From UBA2450 sp045132035 (GTDB taxonomy: Bacteria > Bacillota_I > Bacilli_A > RFN20 > CAG-826), in the NCBI GenBank assembly GCA_045132035.1, contig JBGURM010000103.1, positions 1 through 7,913 on the forward strand: a stretch of DNA of 7,913 nt, read 5' to 3'. The first letter of the stretch is position 1. Each line of letters begins with the position of its first letter. Both the position numbers and the translations under genes were made by a program. The notes below the pieces were generated by a model that was not told where the DNA came from, did not search any database, and worked only from the letters and a program-made list of their open reading frames with translations. Of the stretch, positions 1 through 5,784 are shown piece after piece.

Positions 1-674
1 CTTTAGGAGCGGATATGGTCAGCTATAGCGAAGCTAAAGAATTAGAAGAAAAAGGATTCTTAACATCTAGTTGCTGTCCAACATTTGTCTCTTTCATTAA
101 GAAATATTACCCAGAATTAACAGATAAGATTTCTCATAATCTTTCCCCAATGGCGACGATTGCAAAATGGATCAAAGAACATAATCCAGAATGCAAAATC
201 ATGTTCATTGGACCATGTATTTCTAAAAAACAAGAAATCAAAGATGAAAGAGTCTCTCCATATGTTGATGTCACATTAACATTTGAAGAATTACAAGCGA
301 TGATTGATTCTAGAGATATCGATATGAAAGCTTTAGAAGAATCACCACTCGATAATGCTTCGTATTATGGAAGAATCTTCGCAAGAAGCGGTGGACTTAC
401 TGACGCAGTTAAAGAAGCATTAAAAGAACAAGGAAGCACTTTTGAAGCTAAACCAATCACAGTGGATGGATTAGAAAATTGTCGTCTTGCTTTAATCAAG
501 GCTAAAGGTGGAAATGTTGACTTCAACTTTATTGAAGGCATGGGATGTATCACTGGCTGTATCGGTGGACCATGTAGCTTAACTCATGAAGTGAGAAATA
601 AAATGGACGTCGATAAATATGGTCATGAATCAAAAGAAAAGACCATTAAAGACGCGATCAAATATTATCAATAA
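1..674 (+). CDS. [FeFe] hydrogenase, C-terminal catalytic (H-cluster) part, 5'-truncated
   Basis: This is the 3' end of an iron-only hydrogenase, which makes or oxidises H2 at the H-cluster in fermentative anaerobes. The frame is open from base 3, upstream of the first ATG (15), so the true start lies outside the window; 223 residues are visible. All three H-cluster signatures are present: TSSCCP near visible residues 21-26, GPCISKKQE, and GMGCITGCIGG near the C-terminus. Together they supply the cysteines that bind the [4Fe-4S] part of the H-cluster. The intervening segment FARSGGLTDAV is also typical. The variants TSSCCPTF and FIGPC, rather than TSCCPAW and MPC, suggest a group B type monomeric enzyme; this subgrouping is from memory and less certain. 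The N-terminal ferredoxin-like region cannot be seen. A hairpin terminator follows directly. Confidence 0.93.
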   Translation, partial: LGADMVSYSEAKELEEKGFLTSSCCPTFVSFIKKYYPELTDKISHNLSPMATIAKWIKEHNPECKIMFIGPCISKKQEIKDERVSPYVDVTLTFEELQAMIDSRDIDMKALEESPLDNASYYGRIFARSGGLTDAVKEALKEQGSTFEAKPITVDGLENCRLALIKAKGGNVDFNFIEGMGCITGCIGGPCSLTHEVRNKMDVDKYGHESKEKTIKDAIKYYQ

Positions 675-682
675 TGAAAACC

Positions 683-720
683 GCTCTATCAAATCAATTG
701 ATGGAGCCTTTTCTTTTTTA
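683..720 (+). terminator. Rho-independent terminator of the hydrogenase gene
   Basis: The arms GCTCTATCAA (683-692) and TTGATGGAGC (698-707) pair over 10 bp with one G-U pair and a 5-nt loop. A T-rich run, CTTTTCTTTTTT, follows. It lies 8 bases after the hydrogenase stop codon and separates that gene from the TIR gene. Confidence 0.88.
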
Positions 721-724
721 TGTA

Positions 725-733
725 TGTTATTAT
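725..733 (+). promoter_or_regulatory. Possible extended -10 promoter for the TIR-LRR gene
   Basis: TGTTATTAT matches an extended -10 element (TGn then TATTAT at 728-733). No -35 box is recognisable because the region upstream is the preceding terminator. The predicted start near 740 would leave a leader of only about 13 nt before the ATG at 753. The only ribosome-site-like bases are AAAAGAG (737-743), which such a transcript would keep only in part. Confidence 0.35.
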
Positions 734-752
734 TTTAAAAGAGTAATAACTA

Positions 753-2627
753 ATGAAAATAAAAGACATTAATATTCAAGAGATATCAAACTATCCTAAA
801 GAAAAATTAAACACTCTAAGAAGAGAAGTTTTTGCTGATAACGAATTAGTGGAGATTCCTTCTATTTTGCTCCCTGATGTTTTTGAATCGTCATATTATT
901 TTATTTCCTATTCTCATAAGGATTTTAGATTTGTTTACGATGATATCTTGAGTCTAGAAGAAGGTGGATTAAACATTTGGTATGATAGAGGAATTCCAGC
1001 CGGTAAAAAATGGAAAGATATCGCTAACGACTATATGTTTCCAAGTGAATGTCGTGGAGTGATATTTTATCTAAGTGAAAATTCAATTCTTTCTGATGCA
1101 GTAATTGATGAGATAAAATACGCTAAAAAGCTAAAGAAAGCCGTTATAATCATCATGCTTCCATTTTTAAATGACTATTCTTATAAAGGCGAATCAACAT
1201 TAAACAAATATTATTCCGCTCACCAAGTCGCGGTAATTCTTAAAGAAAATGGTCTAAGTATTGATGATAAGAAGATTAATGAATTATTAGATTTAATTCC
1301 TGAAGAAGAACTATATCTTCCATACAATATGGAGAAATCCACTAAGATTGAAAAGATCATTAAAAACGCCCCAGACATTCCTGATTTTGAATGTGGCTTT
1401 ATGAAAGACCCATTTGAAAAGAAAAAAACAAATGGATTGATTGTTACTAAACTTAATAACTATAAAATCAGTAGAATTGATGAGAACTCATTTCCAATAG
1501 GAAAGAAAGAAATTAAGAAGATTAGATTTGCTACCGGAGTATGCGCTAACGCACAGTTATTAGAAAGCATTACTATTCCTTCTAAATATGAAGTAGAGAT
1601 AGGTGGATTTGCCTTTTACGGCTGTAAATCATTAACTGATATTGCAATAGAAAAATATCATCATGGAGTAATCGGAGAATATGCTTTTTCAGGTTGTTCA
1701 TCTATTGAAAATATTAATATCTATGATTGCGCAATAATTAAAAGCAAGGCGTTTCTTGCGTGTAATAGCTTAAAAAGAGTCACTCTTAATCGCGTCTTTC
1801 GTGTTATGAGTGAGGCTTTTAGCAATAACAAAAATTTAGAATATGTTGATTTAGGATGTGCGATTGAAGTTGGCGATAACGCTTTTGCTAGATGCCCAAA
1901 TCTTAAAGAAGTTATTATAAGTAATGAAGCTAGATATGGTGGTACAGTCTTTTCAGAAAACGAATCGATTGAAAGAATAGATTTAGATTTCTCCAAAATC
2001 GGTGGAGGAAGTATTACTGATTGGACATTCGCGGAAATGTATGGACTAAAAGAAGCAAACATCGTTAATGGAGATTGGGTAGATTCAAACTATATTCCAG
2101 AAGACTTATTCTTTGAATGTAAGAATTTAAGAAAAGTAAGTTATAAGTTTAACAATGAAGAAGAAATCACTATTAGCATTTACGCTTTTAGTGGGTGTCA
2201 CAAACTTAAAGAAGTAGATATTAACTCTAAAGCAACAAAAATATGTAGCAAAGCATTCTTTGAATGTAAGAGCCTAGATACTTTATTTTCCAAAGAAAAA
2301 GGGACTCTTGATTTAAGTGGTGTTAAAGAACTTGAAGACCGAGTTTTTACTAGCTGCGCTTTTAAGAAGATATTTATCGGCTATCAATTAGAGCAAATTG
2401 GTTATGATAGTTTTGCTGATTGTAAAAAACTTAAAGAAATTCATATAAATAATAATAAGATCAATCAAGACATTCTTACTAATGCACTTGGTAAGAGCGA
2501 CACTACTAGAAATATAGATGTATATTTTAGAGGAAAGATTGAAGAATTTGTCGTTGAAGAAAAGACAAATAATAACTATGTTTTAAATGTCCACTGTATC
2601 GATGGTGACATACAAATTAATATATAA
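753..2627 (+). CDS. TIR domain protein with BspA-type leucine-rich repeats
   Basis: This 624-residue protein joins two modules. Residues about 47-165 form a TIR domain: strand A motif YYFISYSHKD (48-57), a BB-loop-like stretch WYDRGIPAGKKW (76-87), a core strand GVIFYLSEN (102-110) and helix DAVIDEIKYA (115-124). Glu120 aligns by eye with the catalytic Glu of NAD-cleaving TIR domains such as SARM1 Glu642. Residues about 240-575 are irregular LRR_5/BspA-type repeats with the recurring pattern AF.gC..L..v.i (for example around 287-294, 311-318, 333-340, 375-384, 478-486, 501-508). There is no signal peptide or membrane segment, so the protein should be cytoplasmic. It is alone between a terminator and the peroxide operon. 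By analogy with bacterial TIR proteins it could be an NADase or a signalling sensor with the repeats as recognition domain; that role is inference. Confidence 0.9.
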   Translation: MKIKDINIQEISNYPKEKLNTLRREVFADNELVEIPSILLPDVFESSYYFISYSHKDFRFVYDDILSLEEGGLNIWYDRGIPAGKKWKDIANDYMFPSECRGVIFYLSENSILSDAVIDEIKYAKKLKKAVIIIMLPFLNDYSYKGESTLNKYYSAHQVAVILKENGLSIDDKKINELLDLIPEEELYLPYNMEKSTKIEKIIKNAPDIPDFECGFMKDPFEKKKTNGLIVTKLNNYKISRIDENSFPIGKKEIKKIRFATGVCANAQLLESITIPSKYEVEIGGFAFYGCKSLTDIAIEKYHHGVIGEYAFSGCSSIENINIYDCAIIKSKAFLACNSLKRVTLNRVFRVMSEAFSNNKNLEYVDLGCAIEVGDNAFARCPNLKEVIISNEARYGGTVFSENESIERIDLDFSKIGGGSITDWTFAEMYGLKEANIVNGDWVDSNYIPEDLFFECKNLRKVSYKFNNEEEITISIYAFSGCHKLKEVDINSKATKICSKAFFECKSLDTLFSKEKGTLDLSGVKELEDRVFTSCAFKKIFIGYQLEQIGYDSFADCKKLKEIHINNNKINQDILTNALGKSDTTRNIDVYFRGKIEEFVVEEKTNNNYVLNVHCIDGDIQINI

Positions 2628-2659
2628 ATAAGTGGTTTCTTGCGTGTTAAATATCTACT

Positions 2660-2680
2660 AACGGCATTAAGCCGTTTTTT
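2660..2680 (+). terminator. Rho-independent terminator after the TIR-LRR gene
   Basis: AACGGC (2660-2665) and GCCGTT (2671-2676) form a perfect 6-bp stem with a 5-nt loop, followed by T residues to 2680. It lies 33 bases after the TIR-LRR stop and upstream of the regulator's promoter, so it isolates the two transcripts. Confidence 0.85.
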
Positions 2681-2688
2681 ACAATTTA

Positions 2689-2704
2689 GTAAATATGTAT
2701 TTAC
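2689..2704 (+). promoter_or_regulatory. Candidate OhrR operator (perfect inverted repeat)
   Basis: GTAAATA (2689-2695) and TATTTAC (2698-2704) are perfect inverted 7-mers separated by TG. The site overlaps the -35 box of the regulator gene. Size, AT-richness and position fit a dimeric MarR-family operator, so autorepression is likely. A second palindrome, TCGCATGCGA (2714-2723), fills the space between -35 and -10 and is an alternative or additional site. Confidence 0.6.
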
Positions 2705-2729
2705 AAATAAATGTCGCATGCGATATAAT
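2701..2729 (+). promoter_or_regulatory. Promoter of the peroxide-response operon, likely leaderless
   Basis: A -35 box TTACAA (2701-2706), a 17-bp spacer and a perfect -10 box TATAAT (2724-2729) form a good vegetative promoter. Only 6 bases separate the -10 box from the ATG at 2736, so transcription should start at or next to that ATG. No ribosome-binding sequence can fit on such an mRNA. Confidence 0.75.
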
Positions 2730-2735
2730 TTAGCC

Positions 2736-3206
2736 ATGAAAAAAGAAAACGAACAACTTTACGAACTACTGTTATTAAAAAATCAACTATGTTTCCCAAC
2801 ATATGCGGCCGCTAATAAGATCATTAGAAGATATCAACCACTTCTAAAGGAATTAGATCTTACCTACACCCAATATGTCGTGATGATGGTGATGTGGGAA
2901 AAAGAAGTGGTGAATGAAAAAGATTTAGTGGAATCATTATATCTTCAAGCTAACACTCTTGCCCCATTATTAAAGAAGTTAAAACAAAAGGGATACGTTG
3001 ATATTAATAAAGATAGTAAAGACAAAAGAAATATCGTCATTAGCCTTACTAAAGAAGGAAGAAAACTTAAAGATAAAGCAGTTAATGTTCCTCTCTCCCT
3101 AGCGGAAGAACCTTGGTTAACTGTTGAAGAGGCTAAAGAATATAAAAGGTTATTAAACAAAATTATTAATGAAGGGAAGGATTTAAAAGATGAAGATTGC
3201 GATTAG
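2736..3206 (+). CDS. ohrR: MarR-family organic hydroperoxide sensor/repressor, OhrR type
   Basis: This 156-residue winged-helix repressor is expected to dissociate from DNA when organic peroxides oxidise its sensing cysteine. The motif NQLCF places Cys19 where Bacillus subtilis OhrR has Cys15. Tyr23 and Tyr33 fall exactly where OhrR Tyr19 and Tyr29 contact the oxidised cysteine. The region LTYTQYVVMMVMWE, the recognition helix area LYLQANTLAPLLKKL and the wing with KDKRNIVISLTKEG are typical of the family. The frame is open upstream to a TTG at 2640, but that would span a terminator and the promoter, so the ATG at 2736 is chosen. Another Cys (155) sits two residues from the end and is not at the usual 2-Cys OhrR position. 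Its 3' end overlaps the flavodoxin gene by 17 bases. It very likely controls itself and the two downstream genes. Confidence 0.88.
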   Translation: MKKENEQLYELLLLKNQLCFPTYAAANKIIRRYQPLLKELDLTYTQYVVMMVMWEKEVVNEKDLVESLYLQANTLAPLLKKLKQKGYVDINKDSKDKRNIVISLTKEGRKLKDKAVNVPLSLAEEPWLTVEEAKEYKRLLNKIINEGKDLKDEDCD

Positions 3207-3603
3207 ATTCTTTACAAAAAGTAAAAAGGGAAACACATATAAACTCGCTAAAGTGGTTAGCGAAGTAGCGGGTGTTGAAGCCTTAACAGTAGAAAATGAT
3301 TTAACAGAAGACGTTGAAAAATTATTCTTAGTTAATGCGATGTACGCTTTCAATATTGATGATGAAGTTAAAGAATTCTTAAAAAGAAATGCTTCTAAAA
3401 TCAAATGCATCATTAACGTCAATAGTGCGGCCTCTGGTGCTTCAACATTAAAATCAGTGAAGAAAGTAGCAGATAAGCTTAATATCCCAGTGTCAGAAAA
3501 GGAATATCACACTGTCGCGTCTTGGATCAACCTCAACAAAAATCGTCCAAATGAAGATGATTTAAATAGATTAAGAGAATTCGTGAAAGGAGAAATTGAA
3601 TAA
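3190..3603 (+). CDS. Short flavodoxin-like protein
   Basis: This is a 137-residue flavodoxin-fold protein, close to the usual length of short-chain flavodoxins, so it probably carries FMN and transfers electrons in the cytoplasm. The phosphate-binding loop is visible as TKSKKGNT (residues 9-16) after the first beta strand MKIAIRFF. A second hydrophobic strand KCIINVNSAASGAST fits the next flavin-contacting loop. The start overlaps the ohrR gene by 17 bases, and GAAGGGAAGG lies just upstream of the ATG as a ribosome site, so translation is probably coupled. It sits between a peroxide sensor and a peroxidase and may help supply reducing power for peroxide detoxification; this partner role is inference. 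It could instead be a flavodoxin-like NAD(P)H oxidoreductase subunit. Confidence 0.78.
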   Translation: MKIAIRFFTKSKKGNTYKLAKVVSEVAGVEALTVENDLTEDVEKLFLVNAMYAFNIDDEVKEFLKRNASKIKCIINVNSAASGASTLKSVKKVADKLNIPVSEKEYHTVASWINLNKNRPNEDDLNRLREFVKGEIE

Positions 3604-3604
3604 T

Positions 3605-4135
3605 ATGTTTTACGATTACAAAGTTACAAAAAGAAATGGTGAAGAATTAGATTTAGCTACTTTAAAAGGAAAAGTAGTTATGGTGGTTAACACCGCAACT
3701 GGATGTGGATTCACCCCACAATACGCTCCAATTGAAGAGATGTATAAGAAATATCATGATCAAGGATTAGAAATCTTAGATATTCCTTGCAACCAATTTG
3801 GCAAGCAAGCTCCAGGTAGTGATGATGAAATCCATGAGTTCTGCCAACTTCACTATAACACCACCTTTGAACAAATGAAGAAGAGTGATGTTAATGGTGA
3901 AAACGAATTACCATTATATACTTTCTTAAAATCACAAAAAGGTTTTGAAGGATTTGGTAAAGGCAAGATGGCAACACTTCTAAAATTCACTAACGTAGGA
4001 AAGAAAAAGAGCGACCCATCCATTAGATGGAACTTCACAAAATTTATCGTTGATAGAGAAGGTAACGTTGTTGCTAGATTCGAACCAACCATCGATATGG
4101 CGGTTGTCGAAGAATTTGTTAAATCACTTCTTTAA
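3605..4135 (+). CDS. Glutathione-peroxidase-family thiol peroxidase (Cys type)
   Basis: This 176-residue enzyme reduces hydrogen peroxide or organic and lipid hydroperoxides. The peroxidatic residue is Cys34 in NTATGCGFTPQ, where selenoenzymes carry selenocysteine. The rest of the catalytic tetrad is present: Gln68 in PCNQFGKQ, and Trp142 and Asn143 in RWNF. Cys80 in HEFCQLHY matches the resolving cysteine of thioredoxin-dependent homologues such as yeast Gpx3 Cys82, so thioredoxin rather than glutathione is the likely reductant. The ATG at 3605 is chosen over a TTG at 3596 because AAAGGAG (3586-3592) leaves 12 bases to the ATG but only 3 to the TTG. It begins one base after the flavodoxin stop and is the last gene of the ohrR operon. 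Bacterial annotation often names such genes bsaA or gpo. Confidence 0.93.
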   Translation: MFYDYKVTKRNGEELDLATLKGKVVMVVNTATGCGFTPQYAPIEEMYKKYHDQGLEILDIPCNQFGKQAPGSDDEIHEFCQLHYNTTFEQMKKSDVNGENELPLYTFLKSQKGFEGFGKGKMATLLKFTNVGKKKSDPSIRWNFTKFIVDREGNVVARFEPTIDMAVVEEFVKSLL

Positions 4136-4147
4136 AAACAAGAAAAT

Positions 4148-4186
4148 AACCAACAAATCCACTAAAGGAAATGTTGGTTTTTCTTT
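4148..4186 (+). terminator. Rho-independent terminator of the ohrR-flavodoxin-peroxidase operon
   Basis: AACCAACA (4148-4155) pairs perfectly with TGTTGGTT (4172-4179). The stem continues after a small AA/AA internal loop through TCC/GGA, with loop ACTAAA. A T-rich tail, TTTTCTTT, follows. It lies 12 bases after the peroxidase stop. Confidence 0.9.
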
Positions 4187-4225
4187 GACTAAAAATATAA
4201 AATAAGGCACTTCCTTGCGCGTAAT

Positions 4226-4366
4226 ATGTTAAGAACATTTTATTTAATATTCAGATTAGAAAAGATATATGTACAGATCAATTAACATTTATTGACAAAG
4301 TAGTGGAATACAAACACTGGTTCTTTGGCCTGATTCCAAAATTATTGTGATGCTAGTGATAAGATA
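4226..4366 (+). pseudogene. Remnant of a metallophosphoesterase gene
   Basis: A short frame from ATG 4226 reads TDQLTFIDKVVEYKHWFFG before going out of register and stopping at 4351. This resembles the stretch just before the metal-binding GHxH motif of small calcineurin-like metallophosphoesterases (typically YKxWFFGHYH). Here the G is not followed by HxH. In the next frame over, PDSKIIVM resembles what normally follows that motif, so a small deletion seems to have removed the histidines. Nothing of the N-terminal metal-binding motifs is seen upstream. There is no ribosome site before 4226. The match is from remembered family patterns, so confidence is moderate. Confidence 0.42.
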
Positions 4367-4376
4367 GCAACAATTC

Positions 4377-4492
4377 TGCAACGAAAAAAATACGTTGCAT
4401 TTTCGTTGCAAGATTTTTTCGCTCGAAAACTTGCTAGGAAAAAGTGCAAAGCACCCAAAAAACTCGCTTGAAAAACGTGCAACGAAAAAAAT
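4377..4492. repeat. Heptamer repeat cluster with flanking 15-bp direct repeats
   Basis: TGCAACG occurs at 4377-4383 and 4478-4484, and its reverse complement CGTTGCA at 4393-4399 and 4404-4410. The two forward copies extend to identical 15-mers (TGCAACG, seven A, T) 101 bases apart. TGCAACGAAAA (4377-4387) and TTTTCGTTGCA (4400-4410) form an 11-bp inverted repeat. Between them are degenerate copies of TCGCTYGAAAAAC and a hairpin GTGC-AAA-GCAC (4444-4454). No reading frame explains this. It could be a small interspersed repeat, a scar of a mobile element, or a structured RNA. Confidence 0.7.
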
Positions 4493-4513
4493 TTATATTA
4501 TTAAATAATATAA
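4493..4513. repeat. AT-only 21-bp palindrome
   Basis: TTATATTATT (4493-4502) and AATAATATAA (4504-4513) are perfect inverted arms around a single A. Read on the minus strand, the stem is followed by ATTTTTTT, so it could end leftward transcription. Equally it could be an operator or a simple AT-rich structure upstream of the Fic gene. Confidence 0.6.
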
Positions 4514-4520
4514 GATAAAG

Positions 4521-4588
4521 TTGATTTTTTAACGGCAAAAATTATAAAAGTATAACTAACTATTGCGTTTTTTGCCGATTAGTATAAA
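4521..4588 (+). promoter_or_regulatory. Promoter region of the Fic gene with inverted repeat
   Basis: Two -10 candidates exist. One is TATAAA (4543-4548), preceded 16 bp upstream by TTGATT (4521-4526). The other is TATAAA (4583-4588), only 8 bases before the ATG at 4597 and with a weak -35. CGGCAAAAA (4533-4541) and TTTTTGCCG (4569-4577) are perfect 9-bp inverted arms that enclose the first -10 box, so they could be an operator or a leader hairpin. No Shine-Dalgarno sequence is visible before the ATG. Confidence 0.5.
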
Positions 4589-4596
4589 CTAGAATT

Positions 4597-5493
4597 ATGA
4601 ACAAATACATGACCATCAAAGAAACATCCATATTGTGGAACCTATCCGAGAGAAGCGTTCGTAATTACTGTGCCTTAGGAAGAGTGGAAGGCGCTATTTT
4701 AGAAGGTGGAGTTTGGAAGATACCATCTGATGCCAAAAAACCAGTTAGATCTAATGAAAAAGAGAATAAAAATTATCTTCTAGAAAGATTAAGAGAAGAA
4801 AAAAAGCATGGGATAAAAGGTGGCATTTACCATAAGTTACAAATTGACTTAACTTATAACTCCAATCATATGGAAGGTAGTGAGCTAACTCATGATCAGA
4901 CTAGATACATTTTTGAAACTAGAACCATCGGAGTGGAAAACACTAATGAGGCTGTTAAAGTCGATGATATTATTGAAACCATTAATCATTTCTCAATGAT
5001 TGATAGAGTGATTGATTTTGCTAATTATGAATTAAGTGAAGCATTTATTAAAGAGCTTCATAAAATTCTTAAAACTGGAACTTCTGATTCTAGATTGGCT
5101 TGGTTTAAAGTAGGCGAGTATAAAAGAAGAGCAAATGCAGTGGGAGATATTGAAACTACTTCACCAAGATTAGTGCCTCAAGAAATGAAAAAACTTGTGG
5201 ATGAATATAATAAAAAAGAAAAGCACACTCTTGAAGAGATTCTTGAATTCCATGTTAAGTTTGAAAGAATACATCCATTCCAAGAAGGCAATGGAAGAGT
5301 TGGACGCATGATAGCGTTCAAAGAATGTCTTAAAAACAATATTGTTCCTTTCATTATTTTAGATAGCAAAAAGATGTTTTATTATCGCGGACTTAAGAAT
5401 TGGAATAAGGAACGTGTTTGGCTTATCGATACATGCTTAGATGGCCAAGACACAGTTAAAACATATTTAGACTATTTTGGAATTCGATATTAA
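4597..5493 (+). CDS. Fic-domain AMP-transferase with N-terminal helix-turn-helix
   Basis: This 298-residue protein belongs to the Fic family, which usually transfers AMP from ATP to Ser, Thr or Tyr of a target protein. Residues 226-237, HPFQEGNGRVGR, match the full active-site motif HPFx[DE]GNGRxxR: His226 is the catalytic base and Glu230 the likely Mg ligand. Residues 89-94, SNHMEG, match the inhibitory motif [ST]xxxE[GN] upstream of the Fic core, so this is a class II, self-inhibited enzyme with Glu93 as inhibitory residue. Residues 1-50 (MTIKETSILWNLSERSVRNYCALGRVEG) resemble a MerR/excisionase-like helix-turn-helix, implying DNA binding and possibly autoregulation. It stands alone between a non-coding repeat region and a terminator, with no partner antitoxin, as expected when inhibition is intramolecular. 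The target is unknown. Confidence 0.92.
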   Translation: MNKYMTIKETSILWNLSERSVRNYCALGRVEGAILEGGVWKIPSDAKKPVRSNEKENKNYLLERLREEKKHGIKGGIYHKLQIDLTYNSNHMEGSELTHDQTRYIFETRTIGVENTNEAVKVDDIIETINHFSMIDRVIDFANYELSEAFIKELHKILKTGTSDSRLAWFKVGEYKRRANAVGDIETTSPRLVPQEMKKLVDEYNKKEKHTLEEILEFHVKFERIHPFQEGNGRVGRMIAFKECLKNNIVPFIILDSKKMFYYRGLKNWNKERVWLIDTCLDGQDTVKTYLDYFGIRY

Positions 5494-5514
5494 ATAAGAA
5501 TTATGAAAATCTAT

Positions 5515-5536
5515 AGCTACTTAATAGTAGCTTTTT
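5515..5536 (+). terminator. Rho-independent terminator of the Fic gene
   Basis: AGCTACT (5515-5521) and AGTAGCT (5526-5532) form a perfect 7-bp stem with loop TAAT, followed by a T-run ending at 5536. It starts 22 bases after the Fic stop. A degenerate copy of the same block (GCTATTTAATAG...CTTTTT) lies about 63 bases downstream. Confidence 0.88.
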
Positions 5537-5649
5537 AAACGACATATTATTTCACCACCAAAAGGACATTGAGTATAGGCTATTTAATAGGACTTTTTCA
5601 AAAAAAATAATAATTTGTCCTCTTAAACCCCTATTTATGGTATATTTTT
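5537..5649. other. AT-rich intergenic stretch without a gene
   Basis: No plausible gene is seen. The stretch holds a degenerate copy of the Fic terminator (5579-5603) and a weak inverted pair AGGACA (5563-5568) / TGTCCT (5616-5621). The T-run from 5644 leads into the promoter of the RNA gene. Confidence 0.5.
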
Positions 5650-5678
5650 TTGCAGTAGGTAATACTTTATAGTATTAA
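5650..5678 (+). promoter_or_regulatory. Promoter of the small structured RNA
   Basis: TTGCAG (5650-5655) and TATTAA (5673-5678) are separated by 17 bp. The predicted start, 7 bases past the -10 box, is A5685, which is exactly the first base of the closing stem of the RNA below. That coincidence supports both calls. Confidence 0.55.
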
Positions 5679-5684
5679 GCAGAT

Positions 5685-5774
5685 AAACATATTCCCTGTT
5701 ACGGCAGACCTCGATGTCTTTTAACACAATATCTAGTAACCTCGTGTCGGGGAATATGTTTTATTATTTTTTTT
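5685..5774 (+). ncRNA. Candidate free-standing structured small RNA, about 90 nt
   Basis: AAACATATTCCC (5685-5696) and GGGAATATGTTT (5750-5761) form a perfect 12-bp closing helix. The 3' strand runs straight into a T-rich tract (to about 5774), so the whole RNA ends as its own terminator. Inside, GTTAC (5698-5702) pairs with GTAAC (5736-5740). The loop carries a near-duplicated block, ACCTCGATGTC (5708-5718) and ACCTCGTGTC (5739-5748). It contains no open frame of note and its GC content is higher than that of the flanks. It is separated from the protease operon by a further hairpin and that operon's own promoter, so it looks like an independent sRNA rather than a riboswitch. It lacks the signature sequences of SRP RNA, and I do not recognise 6S RNA or a known riboswitch. 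The family is unknown. Confidence 0.6.
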
Positions 5775-5784
5775 GCATATAAAG

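Noticed and set aside
1721..2062. Minus-strand open frame inside the TIR-LRR gene
   Set aside because: It is the complement of repeat-coding sequence, with no ribosome site and no recognisable domain. The other minus-strand frames across the window are shadows of the same kind.
2640..2735. Upstream TTG start extending the OhrR protein by 32 residues
   Set aside because: It would place a rho-independent terminator, an inverted repeat and a consensus promoter inside the coding region. The extra residues do not resemble OhrR, and the family starts near the ATG at 2736.
3596..3604. TTG start for the peroxidase gene
   Set aside because: It lies only 3 bases from the AAAGGAG site. The ATG at 3605 has workable spacing and matches the family's usual N-terminus.
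4293..4321. TTGACA at 4293-4298 as a promoter
   Set aside because: No -10 box is found at 16-18 bp downstream, and the bases are explained by the metallophosphoesterase remnant.
4377..4492. CRISPR array
   Set aside because: The repeats are 7-15 bases, irregularly spaced and in both orientations, with no regular spacers and no cas genes.
5685..5774. SRP RNA, 6S RNA or a known riboswitch as identity of the structured RNA
   Set aside because: The SRP GGAAGGAAGCAGC-type tetraloop region is absent. The RNA is too short for 6S RNA, and no riboswitch core that I know could be seen. Its own terminator and the next operon's separate promoter also argue against a riboswitch.
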